From: Alistipes montrealensis
GTDB taxonomy: Bacteria > Bacteroidota > Bacteroidia > Bacteroidales > Rikenellaceae
DNA length: 64,000 bases
Reading direction: 5' to 3'
Assembly: GCF_018362775.1 (NCBI RefSeq)
Contig: NZ_JAGYXY010000002.1
Coordinates: 240,769-304,768 of the forward strand
Below are positions 1 to 9,323 of the stretch, piece by piece. The notes beneath the pieces are model-generated. The model saw only the letters and a program-made list of their open reading frames with translations, was not told the origin of the DNA and made no database searches. Position numbers and translations under genes: made by a program. Numbering within the stretch: the first letter of the stretch is position 1; the number at the start of each line of letters is the position of its first letter.

Positions 1-9
1 GGGGGGGGG
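1..9 (+). repeat. Homopolymer tract of at least nine G inside the SusC coding region
   Basis: The window opens with nine G, in frame as Gly codons just before the CarboxypepD_reg-like domain of SusC. The true length is unknown because the run touches the window edge. A tract of the same length occurs at the same protein position in the second SusC (33997-34005). Confidence 0.8.
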
Positions 10-2866
10 TGATCTACTCTCCGTCCGGGGTGTGGTAGTCGACACCAAAGAACCTCCCACACCGCTCGTCGGCGCCACCATTATCGTAAAGGGAACTCCT
101 GCGGGGACGACCACCGACGGCAGCGGTTTCTTCTCCATCAAGGCAAAAAAAGGCGATCTGCTGGTCGTCAGTTATCTCGGTTACCAGACCAAAGAGGTAC
201 GCGTCAATTCGTCGATATCGAACATGTCGATCGCACTGGCCGAAGATGCCACAGCGCTCGAGCAGGTCGTCGTAACAGGCATGACCTCACAGGCGAAAGT
301 CAAAATCGCCTCGTCGGTCGGCATCGTCGAAAACACTAATTTCACCAACAAACCCATCACCCGACTGTCGCAAGCCCTCCAGGGCGGCACGACCGGCGTT
401 TTCGTATCGCAAAGCTCGGGTATGCCGGGCGGCGATGGTGCAAAGATCAAAATCCGCGGCGTCGCGTCGCTGCTGGGTTCCGACCCGCTCATCCTGATCG
501 ACGGCTTCGAGTCGGACATGGACAAGCTCGACCCCTCGACCGTGGAGTCGATCTCGGTGCTCAAAGACGCCTCGGCAGCCTCGATGTACGGTGCCAAAGC
601 CGGTAACGGTGTAATCGTCATCACGACCAAACGCGGTACGGCAGGACGCGTGCAGGTGGGCTACAACGGCTACTACGGCGTACAGCAGCCCCTCTACATG
701 CCCAAGTTCGGCGATGCCGTCGACTACATGAACTACTACAACGCCGCCTCGGTCAACAGCGGCGCCACCCCGAGCTATACCGATATCATGATCGAGACCA
801 CGCGCAACGGCTCCGACCCGATCAACTTCCCCAATACCGACTGGACAAAGGAGACGATGCACGAATTCACCAACATTCAGGAGCACAACCTCAGCGTCTC
901 GGGCGGTAACACTACGGCCCGCTTCGCGCTGGCAGCGCAATACATGAAGCAGGACGGCATCTATAAATACATGGACAACGGCTTCGAACGCCTTTCGGTA
1001 CGCCTGAACACGACCATCAACCTCTCGAAGACGCTCTTCACCTATGTCGACGCCTTCGTCAACCGCGACACCCAGCGCCAGCCCAACACCACCAACAGGT
1101 CGCTCATCGATTTTATCTACCGCACGCCGCCGACCGTCGCAGGCATCTATCCCCGCAAGGAGGGCCAGCGCGAGAACATGGTCTATTACGGCATCTACCA
1201 GACCGTGCAGAATCCGCTCTACAACCTTCAAAAGGGCATCAAGCGCGAAGAGTTCAAGGACTACGTAACGCTGAACATCCGTCCCACGTGGTACATTATC
1301 CCGGAGCTGGTACTCAAAGGCCAGGTAGGCTACCGCCTCTCGTCGGGACTCACGCGCCGTACGCGCCCGGCCTTCCAGCTGATCGACTACTTCACCGACG
1401 ACATCGTTTTCGACAGCGGCAAGATGAGCGAAACCTCCTACCCCAACCGCCAGTCGTACTGGACGGCCAACCTGATGCTCGACTGGAACAAGGATTTCAG
1501 GAACGGCCACACGCTCAACTTGATCGGCGGCTGGTCGGCCGAATACGACATGCGCAACGCCTGGGATGTAGTAACACTGGTTTCGTTCTTCGGAAAAGCC
1601 TATTACAGCTACGACGACCGTTACATGCTGGAGGTCTCGGCCCGCGGCGACGGCTCGTCGCTCTTCGACAAGGGCCACAAGTGGGGCTTCTTCCCCTCGG
1701 CCGCCCTGGGATGGAACATCGCCAACGAGTCGTTCCTCAAGGATGTCAACTGGATCAATACGATGAAGCTGCGCCTCTCATACGGCAAATTGGGTAACAA
1801 CCACGTAAGCCCCTACAAATACCAGAGCCTCGTCAGCAGCAGCGGCAACGAGACCGTCAACGGCAACCCCAACCTCACGTGGGAGGTCGTCTCGATCTGG
1901 AACGCCGGTCTCGACCTGAGTTTCTTCGACAACCAACTGGACTTCACCGTCGACGTTTTCCGCAAGAAGACCACCGACCTGATCGTCAACACCCCCTCGA
2001 CGCTCAGCTCGGCGTTACTCAACTCGTTCCAAAACGCCGGCGACGCGAAAGTCGACGGTTTCGAGATCAGTGCGGGCTACAACCACAATTTCAACAAACA
2101 CACGCGCATCAGCTTCAACGTCGGCTATTCCTACACCAAATCCAAACTGACGAGGGTGATCAACAACAAAATCATCTCCGGCGACCGGATCTACCAACAG
2201 GGCCGTGCCATCACCGAATACTACGGCTACGTGGCCGACGGCCTGCTGACCCAGCGCGACATCGACAACAACTACCCAATCATCGGCGGTTACAATTCGG
2301 CATCACTGTCACAGCAGCCCGGCGACGTGAAATACGTCGATATGAACGGTGACGGGGTGATCAACGACAGTGACCGCGTGCCCATCGGGCGCGTCGATCC
2401 CGAATCGGTTTACTACATGAATCTGTCGTTCTCGTGGAAAAACCTCGACTTCGAAGCACAGGCCAACGGCGTGGGTTCGGTCCCCGTCTTCTACACCAAC
2501 CTGATATCCAACCCGCTCGACGGCGACAACGGCGGCAAACCCCAGCAGTGGCATTTCGACTACTGGACCGAAGATCATCAGACGGCCCGCTTCCCGCGCC
2601 CGACGCTCCAGGCCGGCAACAACGGACTCTTCTCGACCTTCTGGCGGGAAAACGGCGCTTTCCTGCGCGTACGCTACATCCAACTGGGATACAGTTGCCC
2701 GTGGCTGGCCAAAAAAATCCGCGCCGAAAGCATCCGCATCTATGCCAACGTGCAGAATCCCTTCACCTTCACCAACGTCGAACTGATCGACCCCGAAAGC
2801 AAGGGAACCTACTCCACCTACCCCATGTTCCGCACCTACTCCGTAGGCCTGAACGTACGGTTTTAA
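1..2866 (+). CDS. SusC/RagA-family TonB-dependent outer-membrane receptor (5' end outside window)
   Basis: This is the outer-membrane importer of a SusC/SusD pair, which moves captured glycan into the periplasm with TonB energy. The frame is open from base 2, so the GTG at 32 is not the start; the signal peptide and any STN domain lie upstream of the window. Visible order: a Gly run encoded by the opening G tract, a CarboxypepD_reg-like beta-sandwich (VRGVVVD to about 250 nt), a TonB plug (KIRGVASLLGSDPLILIDG, then SVLKDASAASMYGAKAGNGVIVITTKRG), and a long beta-barrel ending in an aromatic-rich strand (VGLNVRF). SusD follows after 30 bp. Family assignment is very safe. The substrate is not determined by this gene; downstream genes point to a phosphorylated, rhamnose- or hexosamine-containing glycan. 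Confidence 0.95.
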   Translation, partial: GGGDLLSVRGVVVDTKEPPTPLVGATIIVKGTPAGTTTDGSGFFSIKAKKGDLLVVSYLGYQTKEVRVNSSISNMSIALAEDATALEQVVVTGMTSQAKVKIASSVGIVENTNFTNKPITRLSQALQGGTTGVFVSQSSGMPGGDGAKIKIRGVASLLGSDPLILIDGFESDMDKLDPSTVESISVLKDASAASMYGAKAGNGVIVITTKRGTAGRVQVGYNGYYGVQQPLYMPKFGDAVDYMNYYNAASVNSGATPSYTDIMIETTRNGSDPINFPNTDWTKETMHEFTNIQEHNLSVSGGNTTARFALAAQYMKQDGIYKYMDNGFERLSVRLNTTINLSKTLFTYVDAFVNRDTQRQPNTTNRSLIDFIYRTPPTVAGIYPRKEGQRENMVYYGIYQTVQNPLYNLQKGIKREEFKDYVTLNIRPTWYIIPELVLKGQVGYRLSSGLTRRTRPAFQLIDYFTDDIVFDSGKMSETSYPNRQSYWTANLMLDWNKDFRNGHTLNLIGGWSAEYDMRNAWDVVTLVSFFGKAYYSYDDRYMLEVSARGDGSSLFDKGHKWGFFPSAALGWNIANESFLKDVNWINTMKLRLSYGKLGNNHVSPYKYQSLVSSSGNETVNGNPNLTWEVVSIWNAGLDLSFFDNQLDFTVDVFRKKTTDLIVNTPSTLSSALLNSFQNAGDAKVDGFEISAGYNHNFNKHTRISFNVGYSYTKSKLTRVINNKIISGDRIYQQGRAITEYYGYVADGLLTQRDIDNNYPIIGGYNSASLSQQPGDVKYVDMNGDGVINDSDRVPIGRVDPESVYYMNLSFSWKNLDFEAQANGVGSVPVFYTNLISNPLDGDNGGKPQQWHFDYWTEDHQTARFPRPTLQAGNNGLFSTFWRENGAFLRVRYIQLGYSCPWLAKKIRAESIRIYANVQNPFTFTNVELIDPESKGTYSTYPMFRTYSVGLNVRF

Positions 2867-2896
2867 TCCCTGTTAACCAAAAGAAAGCATACACGT

Positions 2897-4615
2897 ATGA
2901 AATTTCAGCATAAAATCGCAAAATGCCTCACGGCCGCGTTCCTGCTCGGAAGCGTAACCATCCTGACAGGGTGTGAGGATTTCCTCCAGAAAGACGTACC
3001 CAACGACACCACCGAAGAGGAGTGGTGGCAGACGGTCGGACAGCTCAACACCGCCCTGAACAGCATCTACAAAACCATTCCTTCGGGGCTGATCCTCTAC
3101 CAGAACTCGGACGACAGTTCCACCACTCCCGGAGCCGCCAGCAACACGATCGTGGAGCGGGAGGCCCTCACCGACAATTGCATCGGCAGTCCCGACTACA
3201 TCAATTTCAGCAGCTACGACAGCGGTACGGTTCCCACCAGCGACATCCTCGCCCGCACGCTGTGGTTCAACCGCTGGAGGGGTATCCGCCGCGCCTGCCG
3301 GTTTCTGGAGAACTACCACCGAGCATTCGTCCCCACCTCCTACAAGGCGCAGGTAACGCGCATGGCCGCCGAAGCGCGCGCCTGCCGGGCCTTCTACCAC
3401 CTCGACCTCTTCCTGCATTTCGGGAACATTCCCATCGTCGAGACCCCCACGCTGCCCTCCGAACAGGAACTGAGCCGCGAGAGCGCCGACCGGATCGTGA
3501 GCTGGATCGCCGCCGAATTCGAAACCGCAGCCGGCAACCTGCCGGTAAAAGGCGGTCCCGGATACACGGCCACCGAGGCCTGGCGTTGGACGCAGGACGC
3601 CTGCTACGCTTACATGTCTTATCTCTACCTCTACGTCGGCGACTGGGCGAACGCCAAAAAGTGGGCCTCGAAAGTGATCGACGAGGGCAGATATCAACTC
3701 ATGCGCGTCGAAACCGACGAGGGTACGGCTCCCTATGCCGTACACCACAGCGCCTACTCGACCCTGTTCATCGCCAAGAACTTCGAGGGAACCGCCGCCG
3801 GCAACAATACTGAAGCGATCTTCATCAAGAACAACGGTGCCCAGCAGGTCCGCGCCCGTTTGGCTCCGTACGGAAACACATCCGGCGGCTCGGTCGATTC
3901 GCCGACGGCCTCGCTGGTCAACGAATACGAACTGCTCGACGGGCGCACGCTCGACGAATTGGACGACGCGACGCGCGACGCGCTGATCCGCAACCCGAAA
4001 GCGCTTCCGCGCGACCCGCGTCTGGAAGCCACCGTTCTCTTCCCCAACGAAAGCTTCATCAACGTACGCCCCGACCCCTGGACCTCCGGCAGCCTCGACC
4101 AGGTCGGCCGCATCAACTCATCGATGACAGGCTACTGGGTGAAAAAATGGGGCAACTACCGCGACTGGGTCGACAAGCGAGGCGACACGCAGGGTATCAA
4201 CGACTTCTACCTGATGCGCTACGCCGTAGTGCTGCTCAACTACGTGGAAGCGGCCATCGAACTGAACCAGCTTTCGGACGAGAACATCTACACCTACCTG
4301 AACGACATCCGCACCCGTGCAGGCATGCCCGAAGTCGACCGCGAGAAGTATAAGACGCAGGCGAAACTGCGCGAACTGGTTCGCCGCGAACGCCGCGTCG
4401 AGCTGGCCTTCGAAGGCCACCGCCTGTTCGACATCCGCCGCTGGAAGATCGGCACGCAGGTAATGAACGGCCCCGTCCTCGGAGCCTACAACCCCAATAC
4501 GGGAAAACAGCATCAGGCGAAGGTACGCGTGTTCAACGAACGCGACTACCTGTGGCCCATTCCGGCCGAGGAAATGTCCATGAATCCCAATATGGAGCAG
4601 AACCCCGGTTATTAA
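2897..4615 (+). CDS. RagB/SusD-family nutrient-binding outer-membrane lipoprotein
   Basis: Surface glycan-binding partner of the preceding SusC; SusD proteins sit as a lid on the SusC barrel. The 572-aa product starts with a lipoprotein signal (LTGC, Cys about residue 26), followed by EDFLQKD typical of SusD N termini. The body shows the helical TPR-like fold (ACRAFYHLDLFLHFGNIPIVETP) and the conserved C-terminal region RRERRVELAFEGHRLFDIRRWK, ending LWPIPAEEMSMNPNMEQNPGY. It lies 30 bp after SusC and 20 bp before a small lipoprotein, so it is probably cotranscribed. It belongs to the classical SusD type, whereas the SusD of the opposing locus belongs to the SusD-like_2 type, so the two transporter pairs are not recent duplicates. 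Confidence 0.95.
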   Translation: MKFQHKIAKCLTAAFLLGSVTILTGCEDFLQKDVPNDTTEEEWWQTVGQLNTALNSIYKTIPSGLILYQNSDDSSTTPGAASNTIVEREALTDNCIGSPDYINFSSYDSGTVPTSDILARTLWFNRWRGIRRACRFLENYHRAFVPTSYKAQVTRMAAEARACRAFYHLDLFLHFGNIPIVETPTLPSEQELSRESADRIVSWIAAEFETAAGNLPVKGGPGYTATEAWRWTQDACYAYMSYLYLYVGDWANAKKWASKVIDEGRYQLMRVETDEGTAPYAVHHSAYSTLFIAKNFEGTAAGNNTEAIFIKNNGAQQVRARLAPYGNTSGGSVDSPTASLVNEYELLDGRTLDELDDATRDALIRNPKALPRDPRLEATVLFPNESFINVRPDPWTSGSLDQVGRINSSMTGYWVKKWGNYRDWVDKRGDTQGINDFYLMRYAVVLLNYVEAAIELNQLSDENIYTYLNDIRTRAGMPEVDREKYKTQAKLRELVRRERRVELAFEGHRLFDIRRWKIGTQVMNGPVLGAYNPNTGKQHQAKVRVFNERDYLWPIPAEEMSMNPNMEQNPGY

Positions 4616-4635
4616 CGAATTAAACGAACAAAGCT

Positions 4636-5016
4636 ATGTTGAAGAAAACAATATCGATGGGAGCGGTTCTGTTGCTGGCCTTCGGAATGACCTCCTGCAA
4701 ACTCGACAAAGAGGAACCGCACGGCAAAATCCAGTTCCAACTCTACGAAGGGGCTTTCCAACTGGAGGGCACCCAGCAATTCAAATTCGGAGAAACAAAG
4801 GAGTATAAACTGCACAGTTGGTATGTCACAACGATGAAGATCGTTACACCTTTCGGTTGGGAAGCCGAGTTCTACAACGGCGGCAACGACGGTTCGGTGG
4901 TGATCTCTGCACCGGCCAGCGTAGAAGTCGGCGAAACCTCGGGCGAGATCGTAGTCAGCCTGACCGGCCCCGACAACCAAGAGACAGACTATGTGGTAAA
5001 AGTCGTTGCCCTGTGA
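4636..5016 (+). CDS. Small lipoprotein with a single BACON-like beta domain
   Basis: 126-aa predicted lipoprotein of unknown function. It has a signal peptide with lipobox MTSC (Cys about residue 21), then about 100 residues of beta-rich sequence. Phrases such as LEGTQQFKFGETKEYKL and EIVVSLTGPDNQETDYVVKV closely resemble the first domain of the next gene (SGTQEFVFGTPRSYIV, NIVFTLTSPAGRTTNYTVTV). It therefore looks like a one-domain relative of the neighbour's N-terminal repeats. The position directly after SusD is where PULs usually encode surface glycan-binding proteins, so a substrate-binding or scaffolding role on the outer membrane is plausible. The BACON-like label is by general character only. 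Confidence 0.75.
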   Translation: MLKKTISMGAVLLLAFGMTSCKLDKEEPHGKIQFQLYEGAFQLEGTQQFKFGETKEYKLHSWYVTTMKIVTPFGWEAEFYNGGNDGSVVISAPASVEVGETSGEIVVSLTGPDNQETDYVVKVVAL

Positions 5017-5045
5017 ACCGGAAAAACGAATACAAACTTCAATGA

Positions 5046-7592
5046 ATGAGTAAAATGAAAGCGAAAACCATTTCACGTATTATAAGTTACGCGATGGCTG
5101 CCGTCCTCTGCTCGGCCGGTCTGTGGGCATGCGAATCCGACGACGAGAAGCTGAACGAAGGCACGATGGTCTTTGAACTCGTCGAAGACGACACGCCCGT
5201 CAGCGGGACGCAGGAGTTCGTCTTCGGGACCCCGCGCAGCTATATCGTCAAGGCCGAAAACATCGCTTCCGCGACGACGGAACGTCCCGAAGGTTGGATC
5301 ATCAAAACCAACCTCCGCGACAAACAGTGTATCATCGAACCGCCGATGGCCGCCTACCTGGACGGCAACGAGAGCGGCAACATCGTCTTCACGCTCACGT
5401 CGCCCGCAGGCCGCACGACGAATTACACCGTTACGGTAGCCGCCGCCGAGGTGCGTCTCGACTTCGGATTCGAAAACCCCGGAGCGACGAAATTCGCCTA
5501 TGCCTCGACCCGCAGCTATGCATTCACGGCCAACGAGAGCTTCGGCGGCTTCGACTTCCAACTGCCCGAGGGCTGGACGGGCAACTACAAGAAGGGGGAA
5601 ACGTTCTTCACGATCACCTCGCCCGACGAAGAGGACAAAGGCGCCGTACTTTCGGGCGACCTTTCGATCACCCCGCTGAGCGTACGCGGACAGCGGGGCG
5701 CTACCACAACGTTCCGGGGAACCGCCGTCGATGCCCATGACCCAGCCATGACGCTGGAAACCGACAACGCACGCTTCAAGTTCGAAACGCCCGTCGCAAT
5801 CGGCTATACGGGACAATATGTCGCCGATATCGTCATCGCCGACAAGCCGGAAGGCTGGGAGGTCGCGCCCGATGTCACCGCCAAGAAGATCATCATCACG
5901 GCCCCCGGCCCCGACAACCACACGGCGTACAGCGGGAAGGTGATACTGAAAACCTACAACGAGTTGGGCGACGAAGAATTCGCACAGACCTACACGATCG
6001 ACGTGCGGCTGGACGGCATCGCCGGCGAGGCTGAGGCCACGGCCTTCCGCACGGCTTACAGCGCCTACCTCAAGGACAAGAACGCCGCGGGGCTCTCCCC
6101 CTACATGCAGAACGGCGAGATCGTACTGCTCGACGACATCGACTTCGGGTACAAGGCCCGCCCCTACCTGTTCGTCGAGAAGAACGAGACCTTCGAAAGC
6201 TCGTTCAACGGCCTGGGGCATACCGTTTCGGCCGAGATCGTTACCTCGGAACGCTATTACGGCATCCTGATGCACAAAATGACCGGAACGGCCGAGATCA
6301 AGAACATCACAGTCAAAGGCTCGATCAGGAATTCCGACGCCGCCAACTGGGCGGCCTGCGGCGGCGTGCTGAGCGAAGCGCCCGCAGGAGCCCGGTTCAC
6401 GGGCGTCAAAGTCGCTGTAGACTTCTCCTACGAGCCCACGACCTGGTCCAAATTCGACGACACGCGCTACGGCGGCATCGTCGGCCTGGCCAAAGGAGCC
6501 GTGATATTCACCGACTGCCACGCCATCGGCGGCTCGATCACCATGAAGAACGGCCTGATGCGTTACTTCGGTGGACTGGTGGGCCACGTGGACGACGCCG
6601 GAGGCATCACATTCACCAACTGCTCCAACGCCTCCGACATCCTGGTCGCCCCGACCAGCAACGACTGCGGCGCCTTCAAGTTCATCGGCGGCCTGGTCGG
6701 CGGAACCCGCAAAACCTTCGCCGGAACTTTCACCGACTGCACGAACACCGGCAGGATCACCATCGACGGACAAGGTAAAAGCGGCCTGCGCATCACGTGC
6801 GGAGGTATTGCCGGAGCCATCTACGGAACCTACGAAAACTGCGTCAACCGCGGCGTGATCGACGCTTCGACCTGCAACACCAACTTCGACTTCTACGGAG
6901 GCATCCTCGGCGCCCGTCCCGACCAGGGCGACGCGGCGACCGGAAAGATCGACCTGATCGGCTGCCGCAACGAAGCCGACCTGACGATAGCGGCGCATTT
7001 TGTCGGCGGCATCGCCGGAGGCATCGAGAAATGCGTTTCGGCAACGCTCACGAACTGCACCAACGACGGCGACATCACCATCTTGAAAACAGGCAACTAC
7101 CTGGGTGGCATCGCCGGTTATTTCGCCGGAACCCGGATCGAGAACTGCACGAACAACGGCAAGCTCGGCGGCGTGCTCTCGCTCGCGGCGGGCGGCATCG
7201 CCGGACGGGCGGACAATCCGACGGGCCAGAACAACGGATCGGTCGTTTCGGTGGTGAAGAACTGCACGAACAACGGCGATTTCGACCTGACTACCCAGCG
7301 CACCGCGCTGGACGGGGGCCGGGCCTTCCCGATCGTGGCGGGCGTCTGCGTCGTGGCCGCGGCCAACGAGAACAACGTACAGTATTACAGCTTCGAGAAC
7401 TGCCGGAATACCGGGATGCTCAAAGCCGAGGTCAACAAGGCGGGCTGTGTCCAGAACGTCTGGGCCTTCTCGCACAAAGTGCGCGCCGCCGATCCCGGCA
7501 GCGTGAATGACCCGACCCGTCAGGACACCGCAACCGAGGCGTCGCAGAACGACCGTTCGAAAATCACGGAAATTCTGAAAAACAACCAATAG
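5046..7592 (+). CDS. Large GLUG-repeat surface lipoprotein, putative glycan-binding protein
   Basis: 848-aa predicted lipoprotein. The signal peptide ends at LWAC, and the residues after Cys (ESDDEK) are acidic like the Bacteroidetes lipoprotein export signal, so surface exposure is likely. Residues about 40-320 hold three tandem beta-sandwich units of about 95 residues resembling the preceding small lipoprotein. From about residue 330 the protein becomes a repetitive beta-helix with GLUG-like turns (GGLVG, GGIAGA, GGILGA, GGIAGY) and recurrent NCTNxG motifs, then a C-terminal tail. No catalytic motif was recognised. Its place after SusCD suggests a surface glycan-binding protein. Alternative starts exist (ATG at 5055); 5046 was kept. 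Confidence 0.85.
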   Translation: MSKMKAKTISRIISYAMAAVLCSAGLWACESDDEKLNEGTMVFELVEDDTPVSGTQEFVFGTPRSYIVKAENIASATTERPEGWIIKTNLRDKQCIIEPPMAAYLDGNESGNIVFTLTSPAGRTTNYTVTVAAAEVRLDFGFENPGATKFAYASTRSYAFTANESFGGFDFQLPEGWTGNYKKGETFFTITSPDEEDKGAVLSGDLSITPLSVRGQRGATTTFRGTAVDAHDPAMTLETDNARFKFETPVAIGYTGQYVADIVIADKPEGWEVAPDVTAKKIIITAPGPDNHTAYSGKVILKTYNELGDEEFAQTYTIDVRLDGIAGEAEATAFRTAYSAYLKDKNAAGLSPYMQNGEIVLLDDIDFGYKARPYLFVEKNETFESSFNGLGHTVSAEIVTSERYYGILMHKMTGTAEIKNITVKGSIRNSDAANWAACGGVLSEAPAGARFTGVKVAVDFSYEPTTWSKFDDTRYGGIVGLAKGAVIFTDCHAIGGSITMKNGLMRYFGGLVGHVDDAGGITFTNCSNASDILVAPTSNDCGAFKFIGGLVGGTRKTFAGTFTDCTNTGRITIDGQGKSGLRITCGGIAGAIYGTYENCVNRGVIDASTCNTNFDFYGGILGARPDQGDAATGKIDLIGCRNEADLTIAAHFVGGIAGGIEKCVSATLTNCTNDGDITILKTGNYLGGIAGYFAGTRIENCTNNGKLGGVLSLAAGGIAGRADNPTGQNNGSVVSVVKNCTNNGDFDLTTQRTALDGGRAFPIVAGVCVVAAANENNVQYYSFENCRNTGMLKAEVNKAGCVQNVWAFSHKVRAADPGSVNDPTRQDTATEASQNDRSKITEILKNNQ

Positions 7593-7598
7593 TCAGCA

Positions 7599-7632
7599 GG
7601 TGCTCCCGGCTCCTGCCGGGACCGGGAGCACC
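7599..7632. other. GC-rich hairpin upstream of the phosphoesterase gene
   Basis: Perfect 11-bp inverted repeat (7599-7609 with 7622-7632, 12-nt loop) in the 65-bp gap before the calcineurin-like phosphoesterase. An A-rich stretch, not a T run, follows on the + strand, so a simple rho-independent terminator is unlikely. An mRNA-stabilising, processing or attenuating structure fits better. Confidence 0.6.
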
Positions 7633-7657
7633 AAAAACAAAAAAACGACCGAAAACA

Positions 7658-9268
7658 ATGAAAACATTCCGCATATTGACAATGTGTATGCTGGGGGCCT
7701 TCCTCGCCGTGAGCTGCGGCGTAAAAGAGGAGCAGGGCGGCAAAGGCGGCGGCGAGATCGACTACTCGCAAATCGAGGTGAAACCTGCCGTCGGCAAGGA
7801 CCTCTACGGACAGATCACCGACACCAACGGCAAACCCATCCGCGGCGTAGTGGTGAGCGACGGTACGACCAGCGTAGCGACCAACACCTACGGCATTTAC
7901 CAAATCAAACGCAACCCCGAGGCGAAATTCGTCTACTACTCGACGCCCTGGGATTATGAGATCGAAGTGGCAGAGGACTGCTCCGCGGCGAAATTCTACG
8001 CTGAAATCCCCGAAAACGCAGGTGTGCACCGCCAGGACTTCTGCCTGCGCAAACGCACGGGCAATGCCTCCGACTTCACCGTAATCGGCATAGCCGATCC
8101 GCAGGTGAAGGTTCCTGTGGACAACGAGCGGTTTTCGACGGAAACCGTCCCCACGCTCAAAAGCACGGTCAGCAAACAGACTAAGCCCTGCATTATCCTG
8201 ACGATGGGCGACATGGTCGAGGACAACCTCGACTACATGGCCGCCACACGGCTGAACCTCGGCTCGACGGGCGCCCCGGTATTCTCCGTCGTCGGCAATC
8301 ACGACAAGATGCGTTACGCCTCCGATCCGACGCGCCCCCGCAACACCAACGATCACAGCACGCTGTGGGGACCGACCGACTACTCGTTCAATATGGGCAA
8401 CTACCTCTTCGTCGGCATGGACAACGTCATCTACGAGAACGGCTACGACTATCACGGAGGCTTCACCGACGAACAGGCCGCATGGCTCGAACAGCAGGTA
8501 GCGCCTGTCAGCACGGACCGTTCGGTTATCCTCTTCTGCCATGTCCCGATGTACAGTTCGAGGAACTCGGCACGGATTCTCGACATACTCAAACGGTTCA
8601 AGTCGATCGATGTATTCTGCGGCCACACGCACGACCACCGCAATATTGAAAACGACACCTATTTTGAGCATGTCCACAGTGCTGCAAGCGGCTCCTGCTG
8701 GTGGAGCAACCTGAACAACGACGCCACGCCGCAGGGATTCATGGTTCACGAAATAGCGGGTAACTCGATCAAGAACGCCTATTTCCAGCCCACCAAACAC
8801 GACCGCAGTTTCCAATTCCGCCTCTATCGCGGCAACCAGGTCTACAAAGGCTGGGGCAACCCCAATGACCTGTACGGCGCAGGCAACGCCGACGTACAGT
8901 ACGACTACACGTTCGGGCTGGGCGATGACGTGATCGTGGCCAATGTCTGGAACGCCGACCCAAAATGGGACATCGCCGTCTACGAGAACGGCACATATTC
9001 GGGCAGCATGTCGCGCATCAGCATGAAAGACATGTGGGGCATGGCCGTGCACGAAGGCAACACCTACGAGACCCGCATCAACCGCTGGGTAGCCGTCACC
9101 GTCACCTGCACGCACCTCTACTCCTACAAGCTCAAAGACAGGAATGCCGAGGTGAAGGTGGTCGCTACGGACCGCTACAACAACAAGTATGAGTCTTCGG
9201 AGTTTACGACCGATGTAACGGAAGGCGTTTCGCTGCTGAAAAACGAGAATCCCTACCTGAACCGATAA
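7658..9268 (+). CDS. Calcineurin-like metallophosphoesterase lipoprotein (MetallophosN/C type)
   Basis: Predicted secreted phosphoesterase or phosphodiesterase, 536 aa. The signal peptide ends at a lipobox (AVSC, Cys about residue 20). An N-terminal transthyretin-like domain (GQITDTNGKPIRGVVVSDG) precedes the catalytic core. Metal-binding motifs are visible in order: ADPQV (Gln where most family members have DxH), GDMVED, GNHDKM, CHVPM and GHTHDH. A beta-rich C-terminal domain follows. The same architecture occurs in two genes of the opposing locus. It sits between the GLUG lipoprotein and an EEP lipoprotein, implying that phosphate esters or diesters on the imported glycan are removed at the cell envelope. 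The exact bond cleaved cannot be told from sequence. Confidence 0.9.
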   Translation: MKTFRILTMCMLGAFLAVSCGVKEEQGGKGGGEIDYSQIEVKPAVGKDLYGQITDTNGKPIRGVVVSDGTTSVATNTYGIYQIKRNPEAKFVYYSTPWDYEIEVAEDCSAAKFYAEIPENAGVHRQDFCLRKRTGNASDFTVIGIADPQVKVPVDNERFSTETVPTLKSTVSKQTKPCIILTMGDMVEDNLDYMAATRLNLGSTGAPVFSVVGNHDKMRYASDPTRPRNTNDHSTLWGPTDYSFNMGNYLFVGMDNVIYENGYDYHGGFTDEQAAWLEQQVAPVSTDRSVILFCHVPMYSSRNSARILDILKRFKSIDVFCGHTHDHRNIENDTYFEHVHSAASGSCWWSNLNNDATPQGFMVHEIAGNSIKNAYFQPTKHDRSFQFRLYRGNQVYKGWGNPNDLYGAGNADVQYDYTFGLGDDVIVANVWNADPKWDIAVYENGTYSGSMSRISMKDMWGMAVHEGNTYETRINRWVAVTVTCTHLYSYKLKDRNAEVKVVATDRYNNKYESSEFTTDVTEGVSLLKNENPYLNR

Positions 9269-9274
9269 CAAACA

Positions 9275-9305
9275 CGCCGGACCCGTCGGGCTGACGGATC
9301 CGGCG
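9275..9305. other. Hairpin upstream of the EEP gene
   Basis: Inverted repeat: 9275-9281 pairs with 9299-9305, and the inner part 9283-9287 pairs with 9293-9297 around a 5-nt loop. It lies in the 55-bp gap between the phosphoesterase and the EEP gene and is followed by an A-rich run and then ATG. The layout copies that at 7599-7632. Confidence 0.6.
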
Positions 9306-9323
9306 CAAAAAACGCGAAAAAAC

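Noticed and set aside
5073..7589. 838-aa open frame on the - strand opposite the GLUG lipoprotein
   Set aside because: Same shadow effect; the lipoprotein signal, domain repeats and operon spacing support the + strand gene.
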